A stretch of 64,000 bases of DNA from Geodermatophilus poikilotrophus (GCF_900111455.1 NZ_FOIE01000002.1:124001-188000), one strand, 5' to 3'; shown: positions 1 through 12,583, numbered from the stretch's first letter. Made by a program: numbers and translations. Notes: generated by a model not told the origin, from the letters alone.

Positions 1-384
1 CGATCGGGAAGCCGACGTCCCGGCCGAGCACCCGCCAGCGGCGGTCCCCGGCCCGCGGCCGCTCGGCCAGCCGCGGCCCCAGCGGCGTGGCGAGGTTGTC
101 GCGGTAGGAGCCGAGGACGTCGTAGGCCGGCGTCGGCACCCCGGCGTCGGCCAGCACCCCGGCGTGCCCGGCGAGGAACAGGACGCGGGTGAGCAGCGGC
201 AGGTCGCCCTCGCCGGTCCGGCCGGCGGCGAGGCGCCCGGCCAGCGCGCGGGCCGCCGCGGCGAGCGCGTCGAGTTCCGGGTGCGGCGGCCGCGCGAAGC
301 GGGTGACCCCGGCGAGGAACGCCTCGGGCAGCCCGTCGACCAGCCCGCGGGCGACCAGCTCCTCCCGCACGGCGGCCACCGTGC

Positions 385-388
<4 letters not shown>
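1..388 (-). CDS. Unidentified protein downstream of carB (C-terminus outside window)
   Basis: The first 129 codons of a gene running off the left edge of the window. The GTG start at 388 overlaps the carB stop in a GTGA, so the two are almost certainly translationally coupled. The visible part begins [19 protein letters not shown], is rich in Ala and Leu and looks like a soluble helical protein; there is no signal peptide or membrane segment. I do not recognise the family. In related genomes pyrD and pyrF follow carB, and this sequence does not look like the start of either, so it is probably an extra gene in the pyrimidine operon. A link to pyrimidine metabolism rests on position only. Confidence 0.7.
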
Positions 389-3687
<3,299 letters not shown>

Positions 3688-3688
3688 G

Positions 3689-4855
3689 TCAGGCGTTCTC
3701 CCCCGTGCTGTGCTCCACGACGGGAGGCGGGCTGACGGCGTCCCCGCCGTCGCGGGTGGTCTCCATGAGGTCCACGAACCGCTGGAACAGCGGCGCGGCG
3801 TCGTGCGGCCCGGCGGCGGACTCCGGGTGGAACTGCACGCTGAACGCCGGGACGTCGAGGCAGCGCAGCCCCTCGACGACGTCGTCGTTGAGGCCGACGT
3901 GGCTGACCTCGACCTGCCCGTAGGGCGTGTCGGTCGGCCGGTCCAGCGGCGCGTCGACGGCGAAGCCGTGGTTGTGGCTGGTCACCCGCACCGTTCCGCT
4001 GACCCGGTCGAGCACCGGCTGGTTCAGGCCGCGGTGGCCGAAGCGCAGCTTGTAGGTGCCCAGGCCCAGCGCCCGGCCGAGGATCTGGTTGCCGAAGCAG
4101 ATGCCGAACAGCGGCCGGCGCGCGTCGAGCACCCCGCGCACCGCCTCGACCGCGTAGTCGGCGGCCGCGGGGTCGCCGGGACCGTTGGACAGGAAGACCC
4201 CGTCGGGGCCGTGCTCCAGCAGGTCCTCCGCGGTCGCGGTGGCCGGCAGCACGTGGGTCTCCACCCCGAGCTCGGCCAGGTGCCGCGGCGTGGCGGTCTT
4301 GATGCCCAGGTCGAGCGCGGCGATGGTGAACCGCCTCTCCCCCACCGCCGGGACGACGTAGGGGTCGTTCGCGGTGACCGCGGGCGCGAGGTCCGCACCG
4401 CTCATGCTCTCCGAGCCGCGCACCCGGGTCAGCAGCTCCTCGACGGAGAGCCCCTCGCTGCTGATGCCGGCGCGCATGGCACCCCGCTCGCGCAGGTGGC
4501 GGGTCAGCGCGCGGGTGTCGATGCCGCTGATGCCGACGACGCCCTGCTCGACCAGCCCGTCGTCCAGGCTGCCGGTGGCGCGCCAGTTCGCCGGGCGGCG
4601 GGCGGGGTCGCGGACGACGAAGCCGGCCACCCACATGCGGCGGCTCTCGTCGTCCTCCTGGTTGACCCCGGTGTTGCCGATGTGCGGTGCGGTCATCACC
4701 ACGATCTGGCGGGCGTAGCTCGGGTCGGTCAGCGTCTCCTGGTAGCCGGTCATCCCGGTGGCGAACACCGCCTCGCCCAGCGTCGTCCCGACCGCGCCGT
4801 AGGCCTCGCCGCGGAACGTCCTGCCGTCCTCGAGCACGAGGATCGCGCCGGTCAC
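3689..4855 (-). CDS. carA: Carbamoyl-phosphate synthase small (glutaminase) subunit
   Basis: Glutamine amidotransferase subunit that releases ammonia for CarB. I place the start at the GTG at 4855, giving 388 residues beginning [20 protein letters not shown], which matches the family. The open frame continues 91 codons upstream, but that stretch reads as low-complexity sequence across the palindrome between pyrC and carA and is not protein-like. The class I amidotransferase triad is present: Cys253 in LFGICFGNQ, and His343 and Glu345 in QFHPES. The gene is separated from pyrC by 97 bp holding a large inverted repeat, the only sizeable gap inside the pyr operon. Confidence 0.97.
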   Translation of the reverse strand: MTGAILVLEDGRTFRGEAYGAVGTTLGEAVFATGMTGYQETLTDPSYARQIVVMTAPHIGNTGVNQEDDESRRMWVAGFVVRDPARRPANWRATGSLDDGLVEQGVVGISGIDTRALTRHLRERGAMRAGISSEGLSVEELLTRVRGSESMSGADLAPAVTANDPYVVPAVGERRFTIAALDLGIKTATPRHLAELGVETHVLPATATAEDLLEHGPDGVFLSNGPGDPAAADYAVEAVRGVLDARRPLFGICFGNQILGRALGLGTYKLRFGHRGLNQPVLDRVSGTVRVTSHNHGFAVDAPLDRPTDTPYGQVEVSHVGLNDDVVEGLRCLDVPAFSVQFHPESAAGPHDAAPLFQRFVDLMETTRDGGDAVSPPPVVEHSTGENA

Positions 4856-4873
4856 CGGACCACCGCCGTCCGG

Positions 4874-4935
4874 GGCGAGATCTGCACACCGGTCGCCTTC
4901 GGGGCCCTGGAGACGGCGAGTGTGCAGATCTCGCC
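4874..4935. repeat. Perfect 15-bp inverted repeat between pyrC and carA
   Basis: The arm GGCGAGATCTGCACA at 4874-4888 is answered by its exact reverse complement at 4921-4935, with a 32-base loop. It fills the only real gap in the pyrR-pyrB-pyrC-carA-carB operon. There is no T-run, so it is not a classic terminator. It could be a processing site, a partial terminator setting the carAB level, or a copy of a dispersed palindromic element, since its build resembles those at 24143 and 25167. It is not protein-coding although the carA frame stays open through it. Confidence 0.85.
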
Positions 4936-4952
4936 GCCGGGGAGCTGTTGCC

Positions 4953-6239
4953 TCAACGCTGCGCCTTTCCGTCGAGCACGGTCGGGACGCCCCGCAGGTA
5001 CGTCGCGACCACCCGGCCGGGCAGCTCCCGGCCGGCATAGGGGCTGTTGCGGCTGCGGCTGGCCAGCGCGGCGGGGTCGACGACCGCGCGCGCACCCGGG
5101 TCCAGCAGCAGCAGGTTGGCGGGCTCACCCGGTGCCAGCGGGCGGCCGTGGCCGTCGAGCCGGCCGATGGCGGCCGGGCGGGCCGACATCCGGTCGGCCA
5201 CGCCGCGCCAGTCGAGCAGGCCCGTCTCCACCATGGTCGCGACGACCACCGACAGCGCCTGTTCCAGGCCGAGCATCCCCGGGCGGGCGCTGGCCCACTC
5301 GGTCTCCTTGTCCTCGACCGCGTGCGGCGCGTGGTCGGTGGCGACGGCGTCGATCACGCCCTCGGCCAACCCGACCCGGACGGCCTGCACATCGGGGTCC
5401 GTCCGGAGCGGCGGGTTCACCTTGAAGACCGGGTCGTAGCCCTCGGCGCACTCGTCGGTGAGCAGCAGGTGGTGCGGGGTCACCTCGGCGGTCACCTGCA
5501 CCCCGCGGGACTTCGCCCAGCGGAGGATCTCCACCGAGCCCGCGGTCGAGACGTGGCAGACGTGCAGCCGCGCGCCGACGTGGTCGGCGAGCAGCACGTC
5601 GCGGGCGATGATCGCCTCCTCGGCCGCGGCCGGCCAGCCGGTGAGGCCGAGGCGGGCCGAGCGGTCGCCCTCGTGCATCTGGGCGCCCACGGTCAGCCGC
5701 GGCTCCTCGGCGTGCTGGGCGACGACGCCGTCCAGCGCCTTGACGTACTCCAGCGCGCGGCGCATCAGGGCGGGGTCGGCGACGCAGTGCCCGTCGTCGG
5801 AGAAGACCCGCACCCGGGCGGCGGAGTCGGCCATGGCGCCGAGCTCGGCCAGCCGCTCGCCGGCGAGCCCGACGGTCACCGCACCGACGGGGACGACGTC
5901 CACCAGGCCGGCCTGCTGCCCGAGGCGCCACACCTGCTCGACGACGCCGGCGGTGTCGGCGACCGGGTCGGTGTTGGCCATGGCGTGCACCGCGGTGTAG
6001 CCGCCGAGCGCCGCGGCGCGGCTGCCGGTCTCGACCGTCTCGGCGTCCTCGCGGCCGGGCTCGCGCAGGTGGGTGTGCAGGTCGACCAGGCCGGGCAGGG
6101 CGACCAGCCCGGCGGCGTCGACGACGTCGGCGCCGGGCACCGGCAGCGACTCGCCGATCGCGGCGATCCGGCCGTCCTCGACCAGGATGTCGGCGGCGGT
6201 CTCGCCGTAGGGGCGGGCCCCCGTGATCAGGACGCTCAC
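4953..6239 (-). CDS. pyrC: Dihydroorotase
   Basis: Zinc-dependent amidohydrolase that cyclises carbamoyl aspartate to dihydroorotate, the third pyrimidine step. The metal-binding motif [10 protein letters not shown] supplies His55 and His57, and the late [13 protein letters not shown] segment holds the catalytic Asp. With 428 residues it is a type I dihydroorotase of usual length. The GTG start at 6239 overlaps the pyrB stop in a GTGA, so it is coupled to the aspartate transcarbamoylase that makes its substrate. Confidence 0.97.
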   Translation of the reverse strand: MSVLITGARPYGETAADILVEDGRIAAIGESLPVPGADVVDAAGLVALPGLVDLHTHLREPGREDAETVETGSRAAALGGYTAVHAMANTDPVADTAGVVEQVWRLGQQAGLVDVVPVGAVTVGLAGERLAELGAMADSAARVRVFSDDGHCVADPALMRRALEYVKALDGVVAQHAEEPRLTVGAQMHEGDRSARLGLTGWPAAAEEAIIARDVLLADHVGARLHVCHVSTAGSVEILRWAKSRGVQVTAEVTPHHLLLTDECAEGYDPVFKVNPPLRTDPDVQAVRVGLAEGVIDAVATDHAPHAVEDKETEWASARPGMLGLEQALSVVVATMVETGLLDWRGVADRMSARPAAIGRLDGHGRPLAPGEPANLLLLDPGARAVVDPAALASRSRNSPYAGRELPGRVVATYLRGVPTVLDGKAQR

Positions 6240-7156
6240 TGCGGAGCCCCTCCCAGCAGCAGGTAGAGCACGGCCATGCGCACGGAGACCCCGTTGCCGA
6301 CCTGCTCGACGATCGTGGAGCGGACGGAGTCGGCCACCTCGGCGGCGATCTCCATGCCGCGGATCATCGGGCCCGGGTGCATGACGATCGCGTCGTCGCC
6401 CAGGGCCCCCACCCGGCGCGCGTCCAGCCCGTAGCGGCGGCTGTACTCGCGGGCGCTGGGGAAGTACGAGGCGTTCATCCGCTCGGCCTGGACCCGCAGC
6501 ATCATCACCACGTCGGCCTTGGGCAGGACGGCGTCCAGGTCGTAGGAGACCTCCGCGGGCCAGCTGCCCACGCCGACCGGCAGCAGGGTGGGCGGCGCGA
6601 CCAGGGTGACCTCGGCGCCGAGGGTGTGCAGCAGCCGCACGTTGGAGCGGGCCACCCGGCTGTGCAGCACGTCGCCGACCACCGCCACGCGCACGCCCTC
6701 CAGCCGGCCCAGGCGGTGCCGGATCGTGTAGGCGTCCAGCAGGGCCTGGGTCGGGTGCTCGTGGGTGCCGTCACCGGCGTTGACCACGCTGCCGCGCACC
6801 CAGTTGGCCAGCCGGTGCGGTGCGCCCGAGGCCGAGTGCCGGACGACGATCGCGTCGGAGCCCATCGCCTCCAGCGTCAGCGCGGTGTCCTTGAGGCTCT
6901 CGCCCTTGGAGACGCTGCTGCCCTTGGCGGAGAAGTTGAGGACGTCGGCGCTCAAGCGCTTGGCCGCCAGCTCGAAGGAGATCCGGGTGCGGGTGGAGTC
7001 CTCGTAGAAGAGGTTGACCACCGTCCGGCCGCGCAGCGTCGGCAGCTTCTTGACCTCGCGGCCGGCCAGCGCCTGGTCGATCTGGGCGGCGGTGTCGAGC
7101 ACCAGCGTCGCGTCGGCGCGGTCCAGGTCGGCCGCCTCCAGCAGGTGGCGCTTCAC
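6236..7156 (-). CDS. pyrB: Aspartate carbamoyltransferase catalytic subunit
   Basis: Condenses carbamoyl phosphate with aspartate, the committed step of pyrimidine synthesis. I start it at the GTG at 7156, giving 306 residues beginning [16 protein letters not shown]; the much longer open frame upstream runs out of frame through pyrR and is spurious. The carbamoyl-phosphate loop STRTR is at residues 54-58, and [13 protein letters not shown] marks the second substrate region. GTGA overlaps join it to pyrR upstream and pyrC downstream. No regulatory subunit (pyrI) is visible, as is normal for actinobacteria. Confidence 0.97.
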   Translation of the reverse strand: MKRHLLEAADLDRADATLVLDTAAQIDQALAGREVKKLPTLRGRTVVNLFYEDSTRTRISFELAAKRLSADVLNFSAKGSSVSKGESLKDTALTLEAMGSDAIVVRHSASGAPHRLANWVRGSVVNAGDGTHEHPTQALLDAYTIRHRLGRLEGVRVAVVGDVLHSRVARSNVRLLHTLGAEVTLVAPPTLLPVGVGSWPAEVSYDLDAVLPKADVVMMLRVQAERMNASYFPSAREYSRRYGLDARRVGALGDDAIVMHPGPMIRGMEIAAEVADSVRSTIVEQVGNGVSVRMAVLYLLLGGAPQ

Positions 7157-7758
7157 CGGTCCTCCCCCTCCGTCACGAGCACCTCGTCGACGCCGTCGGT
7201 CTCGGCCAGCCGGACCCGCACGGACTGGCTCCGGGCGGTCGGCAGGTTCTTGCCCACGTAGTCGGCGCGGATGGGCAGCTCGCGGTGGCCGCGGTCGACC
7301 AGCACCGCCAGCTGCACCGCGCGCGGGCGGCCGAGGTCGCGCAGCGCGTCGAGCGCCGCGCGCACCGACCTGCCCGAGTACAGGACGTCGTCGACGAGGA
7401 CGACGAGGCGGCCGTCGATGCCGTCCTCGGGCAGCACGGTCTCCTCCAGCGCGCGGACGCCGCGCAGGCGCAGGTCGTCGCGGTACAGGGTGATGTCGAC
7501 GGTGCCGACGTCGACCGGGCTGCCGGAGAAGGCCGCGACGCGGGCGGCCAGCCGGCGGGCCAGCGGGGCGCCGCGGGTCGGGATGCCGACGAGGACCAGG
7601 TCGGCGAGCCCGCCGGCTGCCTCGTCGCCCGCCCCGCCACCCCCGGCGCACTTCTCGATGAGTTGGTGGGCCATCCGGTCGACCACGCGGGTCACGTCGG
7701 CGGCGGAGAGCACGGCGGACGGGGGGTCGCTCCGGGCAGGCTCGGGCTGGCGGGCCAT
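7153..7758 (-). CDS. pyrR: PyrR bifunctional regulator / uracil phosphoribosyltransferase
   Basis: First gene of the pyrimidine operon. PyrR proteins bind the operon leader RNA when UMP is abundant and many also have uracil phosphoribosyltransferase activity. The PRPP-binding motif [18 protein letters not shown] is intact near residue 125, and the family signatures [12 protein letters not shown] and [12 protein letters not shown] are present. The protein has 201 residues; about 20 at the N-terminus are extra and poorly structured. The start is supported by a strong GGAAGGAGG ribosome site seven bases upstream. A leader of roughly 50-60 bases before it could host the RNA target, but I could not fold it reliably. 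Confidence 0.95.
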   Translation of the reverse strand: MARQPEPARSDPPSAVLSAADVTRVVDRMAHQLIEKCAGGGGAGDEAAGGLADLVLVGIPTRGAPLARRLAARVAAFSGSPVDVGTVDITLYRDDLRLRGVRALEETVLPEDGIDGRLVVLVDDVLYSGRSVRAALDALRDLGRPRAVQLAVLVDRGHRELPIRADYVGKNLPTARSQSVRVRLAETDGVDEVLVTEGEDR

Positions 7759-7818
7759 CAGGCCTCCTTCCCCGCCTCACGGGACGGGTCGTTAAAGGAG
7801 TGGTCGGGACCGGGATCG

Positions 7819-7824
7819 ACGGTA
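7819..7824 (-). promoter_or_regulatory. Candidate -10 box for the pyr operon
   Basis: TACCGT on the minus strand fits the actinobacterial TAnnnT -10 pattern and would give a leader of about 55 bases before pyrR. No convincing -35 box is seen, so this is only a candidate. Confidence 0.3.
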
Positions 7825-7925
7825 CTGCACGCCCGGGTGTGACCCGCGCCGCGCCGGGACGGGGCTCGATCGGGGCCCTTCCCACCCGGAGGAGCGTCCC
7901 GGTGTCCTCGAACCCGCTCGACCAG

Positions 7926-7931
7926 TACGCT
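7926..7931 (+). promoter_or_regulatory. Candidate -10 box for bldD
   Basis: TACGCT lies 46 bases upstream of the bldD ATG in the divergent pyrR/bldD gap and fits TAnnnT. BldD orthologs repress their own gene, so this area is the natural place for a BldD operator, but I did not find an unambiguous one. Confidence 0.35.
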
Positions 7932-7977
7932 CCGTGACGACAACCCGCCCCCGACGACGGACAGTGAGCAGGAAGCG

Positions 7978-8529
7978 ATGAGCACCGACTACTCACGGGC
8001 CCTCGGTGCCCGGCTCCGCGCCATCCGCAACCAGCAGGGGCTCTCGCTCCAAGGAGTCGAGGACAAGTCCCACGGCCGCTGGAAGGCGGTGGTCGTCGGC
8101 TCCTACGAGCGCGGCGACCGCGCGGTGACCGTGCAGCGGCTCTCCGAGCTCGCGGTCTTCTACGGCGTACCCGTCTCCGAGCTGCTGCCCGACCCGCGGC
8201 CCAGCTCGGCGGTCACGTCGACGACGAAGATCGTGCTCAACCTCGAGTCGCTGGGCTCGCTGCCCGCGGACGAGGCCGGCCCGCTGGCCCGGTACGCCTC
8301 GACCATCCAGGCGCAGCGCCACGACTACAACGGCAAGGTCCTGTCCATCCGGGCCGAGGACCTCAAGTCGCTGGCGATCATCTACGACATGAGCCCCGAC
8401 GAGCTGACCAGCCGGCTCATCGAGTGGGGCGTCCTCTCCCCCGGCATGGAGAGCGTCGTGGGCTTCGGCGGCGACGAGGACGAGGACGAGGTCAACCCGA
8501 ACTGGGAGCGCCGCCGCGCCCCGCGCTGA
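7978..8529 (+). CDS. bldD: BldD developmental master regulator, c-di-GMP responsive
   Basis: DNA-binding repressor of sporulation genes during vegetative growth in streptomycetes, where cyclic-di-GMP holds the dimer together. The N-terminal helix-turn-helix (residues about 9-70) reads [20 protein letters not shown]. The c-di-GMP signature RxD-x8-RxxD is complete: Arg114 and Asp116 in RHD, then Arg125 and Asp128 in RAED. A short acidic linker and basic tail follow residue 160. The protein has 183 residues, a little longer than the roughly 167 of the Streptomyces protein. It is divergent from the pyr operon and convergent with nusB, the usual actinobacterial placement. Confidence 0.95.
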   Translation: MSTDYSRALGARLRAIRNQQGLSLQGVEDKSHGRWKAVVVGSYERGDRAVTVQRLSELAVFYGVPVSELLPDPRPSSAVTSTTKIVLNLESLGSLPADEAGPLARYASTIQAQRHDYNGKVLSIRAEDLKSLAIIYDMSPDELTSRLIEWGVLSPGMESVVGFGGDEDEDEVNPNWERRRAPR

Positions 8530-8580
8530 GAGCGGACCCCGTCGCCTCCGCACCGCTCGTGAGGAGGCGACGGGCCCCGG
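8528..8580 (+). repeat. Dispersed palindromic element, copy A (also terminator of bldD)
   Basis: Starts at the bldD stop codon and contains a 12-bp perfect stem, CCCGTCGCCTCC (8538-8549) with GGAGGCGACGGG (8563-8574), around a 13-base loop carrying CGCTCGTGAGG. It shares the opening GGACCCC and the CGCTCG core with copies at 14362, 41750, 57657, 63156 and 63651, but its stem bases differ. Confidence 0.7.
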
Positions 8581-8581
8581 A

Positions 8582-8622
8582 CACCGAGGGCCCACTCCGG
8601 ACGTCGGAGCGGGCCCTCGGTG
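8582..8622. terminator. Strong hairpin terminator downstream of bldD
   Basis: CACCGAGGGCCC (8582-8593) pairs with GGGCCCTCGGTG (8611-8622), continued by an inner five-pair stem with one mismatch and a five-base loop. No T-run, as usual for actinobacteria. It lies between convergent bldD and nusB and may serve both. Confidence 0.75.
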
Positions 8623-8905
8623 CGTGCGTCAGGGAGCGGTGAGCGGCGGCAGCAGCAGCGCCGACACCGGTGGCGTCGGCCGGCTGCCGGCCGGCACCGC
8701 GAACGGGTGGCCGAGGACGGCCAGCCGGCCGCGGACCCGGTTCTGCGCCTGGCAGTCCGAGGCGCACCGGGTGGGCCGGTCGGCGACCCCGACGGCGTCC
8801 GCACCGGTGACGGAGCCGACCGCCGCCGGCCACGTCCCGCACCGACACCCGCCCGCCGGGGTCGACGTCCGCCGCGACCGGAACGCCGCAGCCCGGCCGG
8901 CCCGT
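8623..8905. other. Stretch without a convincing gene between bldD and nusB
   Basis: About 280 bases with no clear gene. On the minus strand a frame stays open from 8949 to 8629 and has very GC-rich third positions, as a real gene would. However, its only ATG lies 44 bases inside nusB, its second positions are too GC-rich for a normal protein, and the product is Arg/Pro-rich with no recognisable domain. It may be the remains of a small gene ending just before the hairpin at 8582-8622, or simply spacer. Confidence 0.4.
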
Positions 8906-9313
8906 TCAGCTGGTGGGGACCTCGGCGTCGAGCACGCCGCCCAGCACACCGTTGACGTAGGCCGGCGAGTCGTCGGTCGACAGCGACCGCGCCAGCTCGA
9001 CGGCCTCGTCGATCACGACGGCGTCGGGCACGTCGTCGACCCACAGCAGCTCGAAGACCGCCATCCGCAGGATCGCGCGGTCGACGTCGGGCAGCCGGTC
9101 GAGCGACCAGCCGCGGGCGTGCCGGTCGATCAGCTCGTCGATGCGGGCGGCGTGCTCGGCCACCCCCTCGACCAGCCGGACGGCGTGGTCGGGGATCGGC
9201 GGGTCGGCGAGGGCCACCCGCTCCCGGAGCAGCTCCAGCGGGTCGCTGCCGCGGACGTCGGCCTCGTAGAGGACGTCGACGGCGCGCTTGCGCGCCTTGC
9301 TGCGGGCAGCCAT
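8906..9313 (-). CDS. nusB: Transcription antitermination protein NusB
   Basis: RNA-binding partner of NusE (S10) in antitermination complexes on rRNA operons. All-helical protein of 135 residues, standard length. Family landmarks are the basic opening [17 protein letters not shown], the central [21 protein letters not shown] and the C-terminal [14 protein letters not shown]. It lies 22 bp after efp in the same operon (pepQ-efp-nusB), the usual arrangement in gram-positive bacteria. Confidence 0.96.
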   Translation of the reverse strand: MAARSKARKRAVDVLYEADVRGSDPLELLRERVALADPPIPDHAVRLVEGVAEHAARIDELIDRHARGWSLDRLPDVDRAILRMAVFELLWVDDVPDAVVIDEAVELARSLSTDDSPAYVNGVLGGVLDAEVPTS

Positions 9314-9335
9314 GCCGACCTTCCCGCCCCCGCCG

Positions 9336-9896
9336 TCAGTTGGCGCGGCCGAGGTACCGGCCGTCGCGGGTGTCGACCTTGAGCTTGTCGCCGGTGTTGA
9401 CGAACAGCGGCACCTGGATCTGCGCGCCGGTCTCCAAGGTGGCGGGCTTGGTGCCGCCGGTGGAGCGGTCGCCCTGCAGGCCCGGGTCGGTGTGCTGCAC
9501 CACCAGCTCCAGGGTCACCGGGAGCTCGACGTAGAGCGGGGTGCCCTCGTGGACGGCGACGACGACCTCGGTGTTCTCGAGCAGGTAGTCCGCGCCGCCG
9601 CCGACGGTCTCGGTCGGGACGTGGATCTGGTCGTAGGTCTCGCCGTCCATGAAGACGAAGTCGGTGCCGTCCTTGTACAGGTACGTCATGTTCCGCTTGT
9701 CGACGGTGGCGGTGTCCACCTTGGTGCCGGCGTTGAAGGTCCGGTCGACGACCTTGCCCGAGAGCACGTTCTTCAGCGTGGTGCGGACGAACGCGCCGCC
9801 CTTGCCCGGCTTGACGTGCTGGAACTCGGTGACGGCCCAGAGCTGGCCGTCGAGGTTGAGGACCATGCCGTTCTTGAGGTCGTTGGTGGTAGCCAT
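9336..9896 (-). CDS. efp: Translation elongation factor P
   Basis: Rescues ribosomes stalled at consecutive prolines. With 186 residues it has the three beta-barrel domains of EF-P. The loop that reaches the peptidyl-transferase centre reads VKPGKGGAF with Lys32 at the tip. The tip residue is lysine, not arginine, so this is not the rhamnosylated type, and no modification gene is nearby; actinobacterial EF-P of this class is thought to work unmodified. Its ATG directly follows the pepQ stop with no spacer. Confidence 0.97.
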   Translation of the reverse strand: MATTNDLKNGMVLNLDGQLWAVTEFQHVKPGKGGAFVRTTLKNVLSGKVVDRTFNAGTKVDTATVDKRNMTYLYKDGTDFVFMDGETYDQIHVPTETVGGGADYLLENTEVVVAVHEGTPLYVELPVTLELVVQHTDPGLQGDRSTGGTKPATLETGAQIQVPLFVNTGDKLKVDTRDGRYLGRAN

Positions 9897-11012
9897 CTAG
9901 AGGACCAGCAGTTCCTTGCTCGTGAGGGTCATCAACTCGGGCTCGTCGTCCGTGACGATCAGCGTGTCCTCGATCCGGACACCGCCGTGGCCGGGGAGGT
10001 AGACCCCCGGCTCCACGGTGACGGCCATGCCGGCGGCCAGCCTACCCGCGCCCAGCTGGCCGATGCCCGGCGCCTCGTGGATCTCCAGCCCCACCCCGTG
10101 GCCCAGGCCGTGGGTGAAGTGCTCCGCGTGGCCGGCCTGCGCGATGACGTCCCGGGCGGCGGCGTCGACGGCGACCACGTCGGCGCCGACGGCCAGCGCG
10201 GCCCGGCCCGCGGCCTGGGCGGCGGCGACCAGCTCGTACACCTCGCGCTGCCAGTCGGCTGCCCCGCCCAGGACGACGGTGCGGGTCATGTCGGAGTGGT
10301 AGCCGTCGACGGTCGCGCCGAAGTCCAGCTTGAGGAGGTCGCCGGCCCGCAGCTCGGTGCTGTCCGGCCGGTGGTGCGGGATGGCGGAGTTCGCGCCGGT
10401 GGCCACGATCGTCTCGAAGGACGGCGCCTCGGCACCCAGCGTCAGCATCCGGGCGTCCAGCTCGCGACCGACCTGCAGCTCGGTGCGCCCGGGCCGCAGC
10501 GCCCCCTCGGCGGCCAGCTCGGCCAGCGCCGCGTCGGCGACCGCGCAGGCCCGGCGCAGGGCGTCGATCTCGTCGTCGTCCTTGACCGCGCGCAGCGCCT
10601 CGACCGCCCGGCGCACGCTGGTCAGCTCCGGCGCGGTGCCACCGGCGGCGGCTTCGGCGAGCACCGACTCCAGGGCGCGCAGCCCGTCGACGGTGAGGTG
10701 GTGGCTCTCGTACCCGATCGTCCGGGCGGGTGGGCGACCTGAGCGAGGCAGCACCGCCTCGCGTGCCAGGGCGGAGACGGTGCCGCGGTCGACGAGCAGC
10801 TCCAGGTCGGGCACCTGGGTGCCGGCCTGGGTCGTGTAGCGGCCGTCGGTGCCGAAGACGTCGCCGCCGTCGGCGCGCAGCAGCAGCGCCCCGTTGGAGC
10901 CGGTGAACCCGGTCAGGTAGCGCACGTTGAGCAAGTCGGTCACCAGGACGGCGTCCAGTCCGCGCTCGGCCGCCGTCGCCCGCAGCCGCTCCCGCCGCGC
11001 CGCGTACCGCAC
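9897..11012 (-). CDS. M24-family aminopeptidase (Xaa-Pro peptidase)
   Basis: Cytosolic metallopeptidase of the pita-bread fold that removes N-terminal residues before proline. It has a creatinase-like N-terminal domain (1-130) and a catalytic M24 domain. The five dimetal ligands are visible: two Asp in LKLDFGATVDGYHSDMTRT, His in HGLGHGVGLEIHE, Glu in TVEPGVYL and Glu in VRIEDTL. It has 371 residues with a GTG start at 11012. Often named pepQ or pepP next to efp; which dipeptide it prefers cannot be read from sequence. Confidence 0.93.
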   Translation of the reverse strand: MRYAARRERLRATAAERGLDAVLVTDLLNVRYLTGFTGSNGALLLRADGGDVFGTDGRYTTQAGTQVPDLELLVDRGTVSALAREAVLPRSGRPPARTIGYESHHLTVDGLRALESVLAEAAAGGTAPELTSVRRAVEALRAVKDDDEIDALRRACAVADAALAELAAEGALRPGRTELQVGRELDARMLTLGAEAPSFETIVATGANSAIPHHRPDSTELRAGDLLKLDFGATVDGYHSDMTRTVVLGGAADWQREVYELVAAAQAAGRAALAVGADVVAVDAAARDVIAQAGHAEHFTHGLGHGVGLEIHEAPGIGQLGAGRLAAGMAVTVEPGVYLPGHGGVRIEDTLIVTDDEPELMTLTSKELLVL

Positions 11013-11013
11013 C

Positions 11014-11448
11014 TCAGCGCACCCCCTGCGCGGCCAGCCAGCGGAGCGCCAGCACGTACCCCTGCACGCCCAGCCCGGCGATCACACCGTCGGCGACGGC
11101 CGAGACGTAGGAGTGGTGCCGGAACTCCTCGCGCCGGTGGATGTTGCTGATGTGCACCTCCACCAGCGGAGCGGTCAGCATCGCCAGCGCGTCGCGCAGC
11201 ACCACCGAGGTGTGCGACCAGCCGGCGGGGTTGAGCACCACCGGGTCGCCGGCGTCGGCCGCGGCGTGCACCCAGTGCAGCAGCTCGCCCTCGTCGTCGG
11301 TCTGCCGGACCTGCACCTCCAGGCCCAGCTCGTCGGCCGCGGCCGTGACCAGCTCGACCAGCTCGGCGTACGTCGTCGTCCCGTACTTCTCCGGCTCGCG
11401 CGTGCCGAGCCGGCCGATGTTGGCGCCGTTGAGCACCTGGATCGTCAC
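11014..11448 (-). CDS. aroQ: Type II 3-dehydroquinate dehydratase
   Basis: Third step of the shikimate pathway, dehydroquinate to dehydroshikimate. Small flavodoxin-like enzyme of 144 residues that forms dodecamers. The active-site lid [18 protein letters not shown] carries the catalytic Arg and Tyr; the usual NGPNL appears here as NGANI. The catalytic His is in [13 protein letters not shown] chose the GTG at 11448 because it begins at the family start and has a GAGGAG ribosome site contributed by the repeated spacer at 11449-11521; the upstream open frame codes through that repeat and is not protein-like. Confidence 0.94.
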   Translation of the reverse strand: MTIQVLNGANIGRLGTREPEKYGTTTYAELVELVTAAADELGLEVQVRQTDDEGELLHWVHAAADAGDPVVLNPAGWSHTSVVLRDALAMLTAPLVEVHISNIHRREEFRHHSYVSAVADGVIAGLGVQGYVLALRWLAAQGVR

Positions 11449-11521
11449 GTCGTCTCCTCGCTGGCGCTCGTCGCCGCCGTGCCGGAACGTGCTCCGTCCC
11501 TGCGTGACCTCGCGTGCTCGG
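11449..11521 (-). repeat. Intercistronic module, copy 1 (aroB to aroQ)
   Basis: A 73-base spacer that follows the aroB stop codon and ends at the aroQ GTG. Read on the minus strand it opens with CCGAGCACGCGAGGTCACGC, and its last part is GCGCCAGCGAGGAG followed by six bases and the start codon, so the repeat supplies the ribosome site. Homologous spacers of 73 and 76 bases are at 17533 and 42560. Confidence 0.85.
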
Positions 11522-12583
11522 TCACGCGGGCACTCCTCCACCGACGGCCGCCCACGCGGCGTCGAGCCAGCCCTGGTCGGGATCGGCGAGGATGCGCGGG
11601 TTGCCGATCCCGTCCAGGACGACGAACCGCAGCGAGGCGCCGCGGGCCTTCTTGTCCACCCGCATGACCGACTGGATGCGCTCCCAGTTCCCGGTGTAGC
11701 GGGTGGGCAGCCCCATCGCGGCGACCAACCGGGCGTGCCGGTCGACGTCGTCGCGGGTCAGCAGCCCGGCCTGGCCGGCCAGCTCGGCGGCGAAGACCAG
11801 GCCGACGGCGACCGCCTCACCGTGCCGCCAGCCGAAGTCCTCCACCCGCTCGATGGCGTGGCCCAGGGTGTGGCCGTAGTTGAGGAACTCCCGCACGCCG
11901 GTGTCGTAGAGGTCCTCCCCCACCGCGTCGGCCTTGACCTGCACCGCGCGCTCGATGAGCTCCTCGGTGTCGCGGCGGCCGGTCGGGTCGGCCTCGAGCA
12001 GGTCCAGGATGGCGGGGTCGGCGATGAAGCCGCACTTGACCACCTCGGCCATCCCGGCGCGGAACTCCGCCTCGGGCAGCCCGTCCAGCACGTCGGTGTC
12101 GGCCAGCACGGCGGCCGGTGGGTGGAAGGCGCCGACGAGGTTCTTGCCCGCGCCGGTGTTGATGCCGGTCTTGCCGCCCAGTGCGGCGTCCACCATGCCC
12201 AGCACGGTCGTGGGCACCTGGACGACCCGGACGCCGCGGGTCCAGGTCGCGGCGACGAAGCCGGCGAGGTCGGTGACCGCGCCGCCGCCCACCCCGACGA
12301 CGGCGTCGGACCGGGTCAGCCCCAGCCGGCCGAGCTCCTCCCACACGCCGGCGGCGACCGCCGCGGTCTTGGCCGCCTCGCCGTCGGGGACGACGACCGC
12401 CTCGGCGGCCACCCCGGACGTCTGCAGCGTCTCCACGACCGCGCCGGCCAGCCCGGCCAGCGGCGGGGCGTGGACGACGGCGGCGCGCGCGGTGCCGTCC
12501 AGGACCAGGCCCAGCTCGTGCTGCGCCCCGGACCCGATGACGACGTCGTAGGGGCGGTCGCCGGGGACGGTCACCCGCCTCAC
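11522..12583 (-). CDS. aroB: 3-dehydroquinate synthase
   Basis: NAD- and metal-dependent enzyme for the second shikimate step. I start it at the GTG at 12583, which overlaps the aroK stop in a GTGA and gives 353 residues, the normal size; the open frame 73 codons further upstream lies inside aroK. Landmarks are the glycine-rich NAD site [14 protein letters not shown], the [19 protein letters not shown] block and the metal-binding HTLGHAIE. It is in the aroC-aroK-aroB-aroQ run and is coupled to aroK. Confidence 0.96.
   Translation of the reverse strand: MRRVTVPGDRPYDVVIGSGAQHELGLVLDGTARAAVVHAPPLAGLAGAVVETLQTSGVAAEAVVVPDGEAAKTAAVAAGVWEELGRLGLTRSDAVVGVGGGAVTDLAGFVAATWTRGVRVVQVPTTVLGMVDAALGGKTGINTGAGKNLVGAFHPPAAVLADTDVLDGLPEAEFRAGMAEVVKCGFIADPAILDLLEADPTGRRDTEELIERAVQVKADAVGEDLYDTGVREFLNYGHTLGHAIERVEDFGWRHGEAVAVGLVFAAELAGQAGLLTRDDVDRHARLVAAMGLPTRYTGNWERIQSVMRVDKKARGASLRFVVLDGIGNPRILADPDQGWLDAAWAAVGGGVPA

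Noticed and set aside
4856..5128. N-terminal extension of CarA by 91 residues
   Set aside because: It reads through the palindrome and into pyrC, is Arg/Cys/Pro-rich, and the family starts at the GTG at 4855.
8629..8949. 106-codon minus-strand frame after nusB as a real gene
   Set aside because: No suitable start, overlap with nusB by 44 bases and abnormal second-position composition; reported only as a possible relic.
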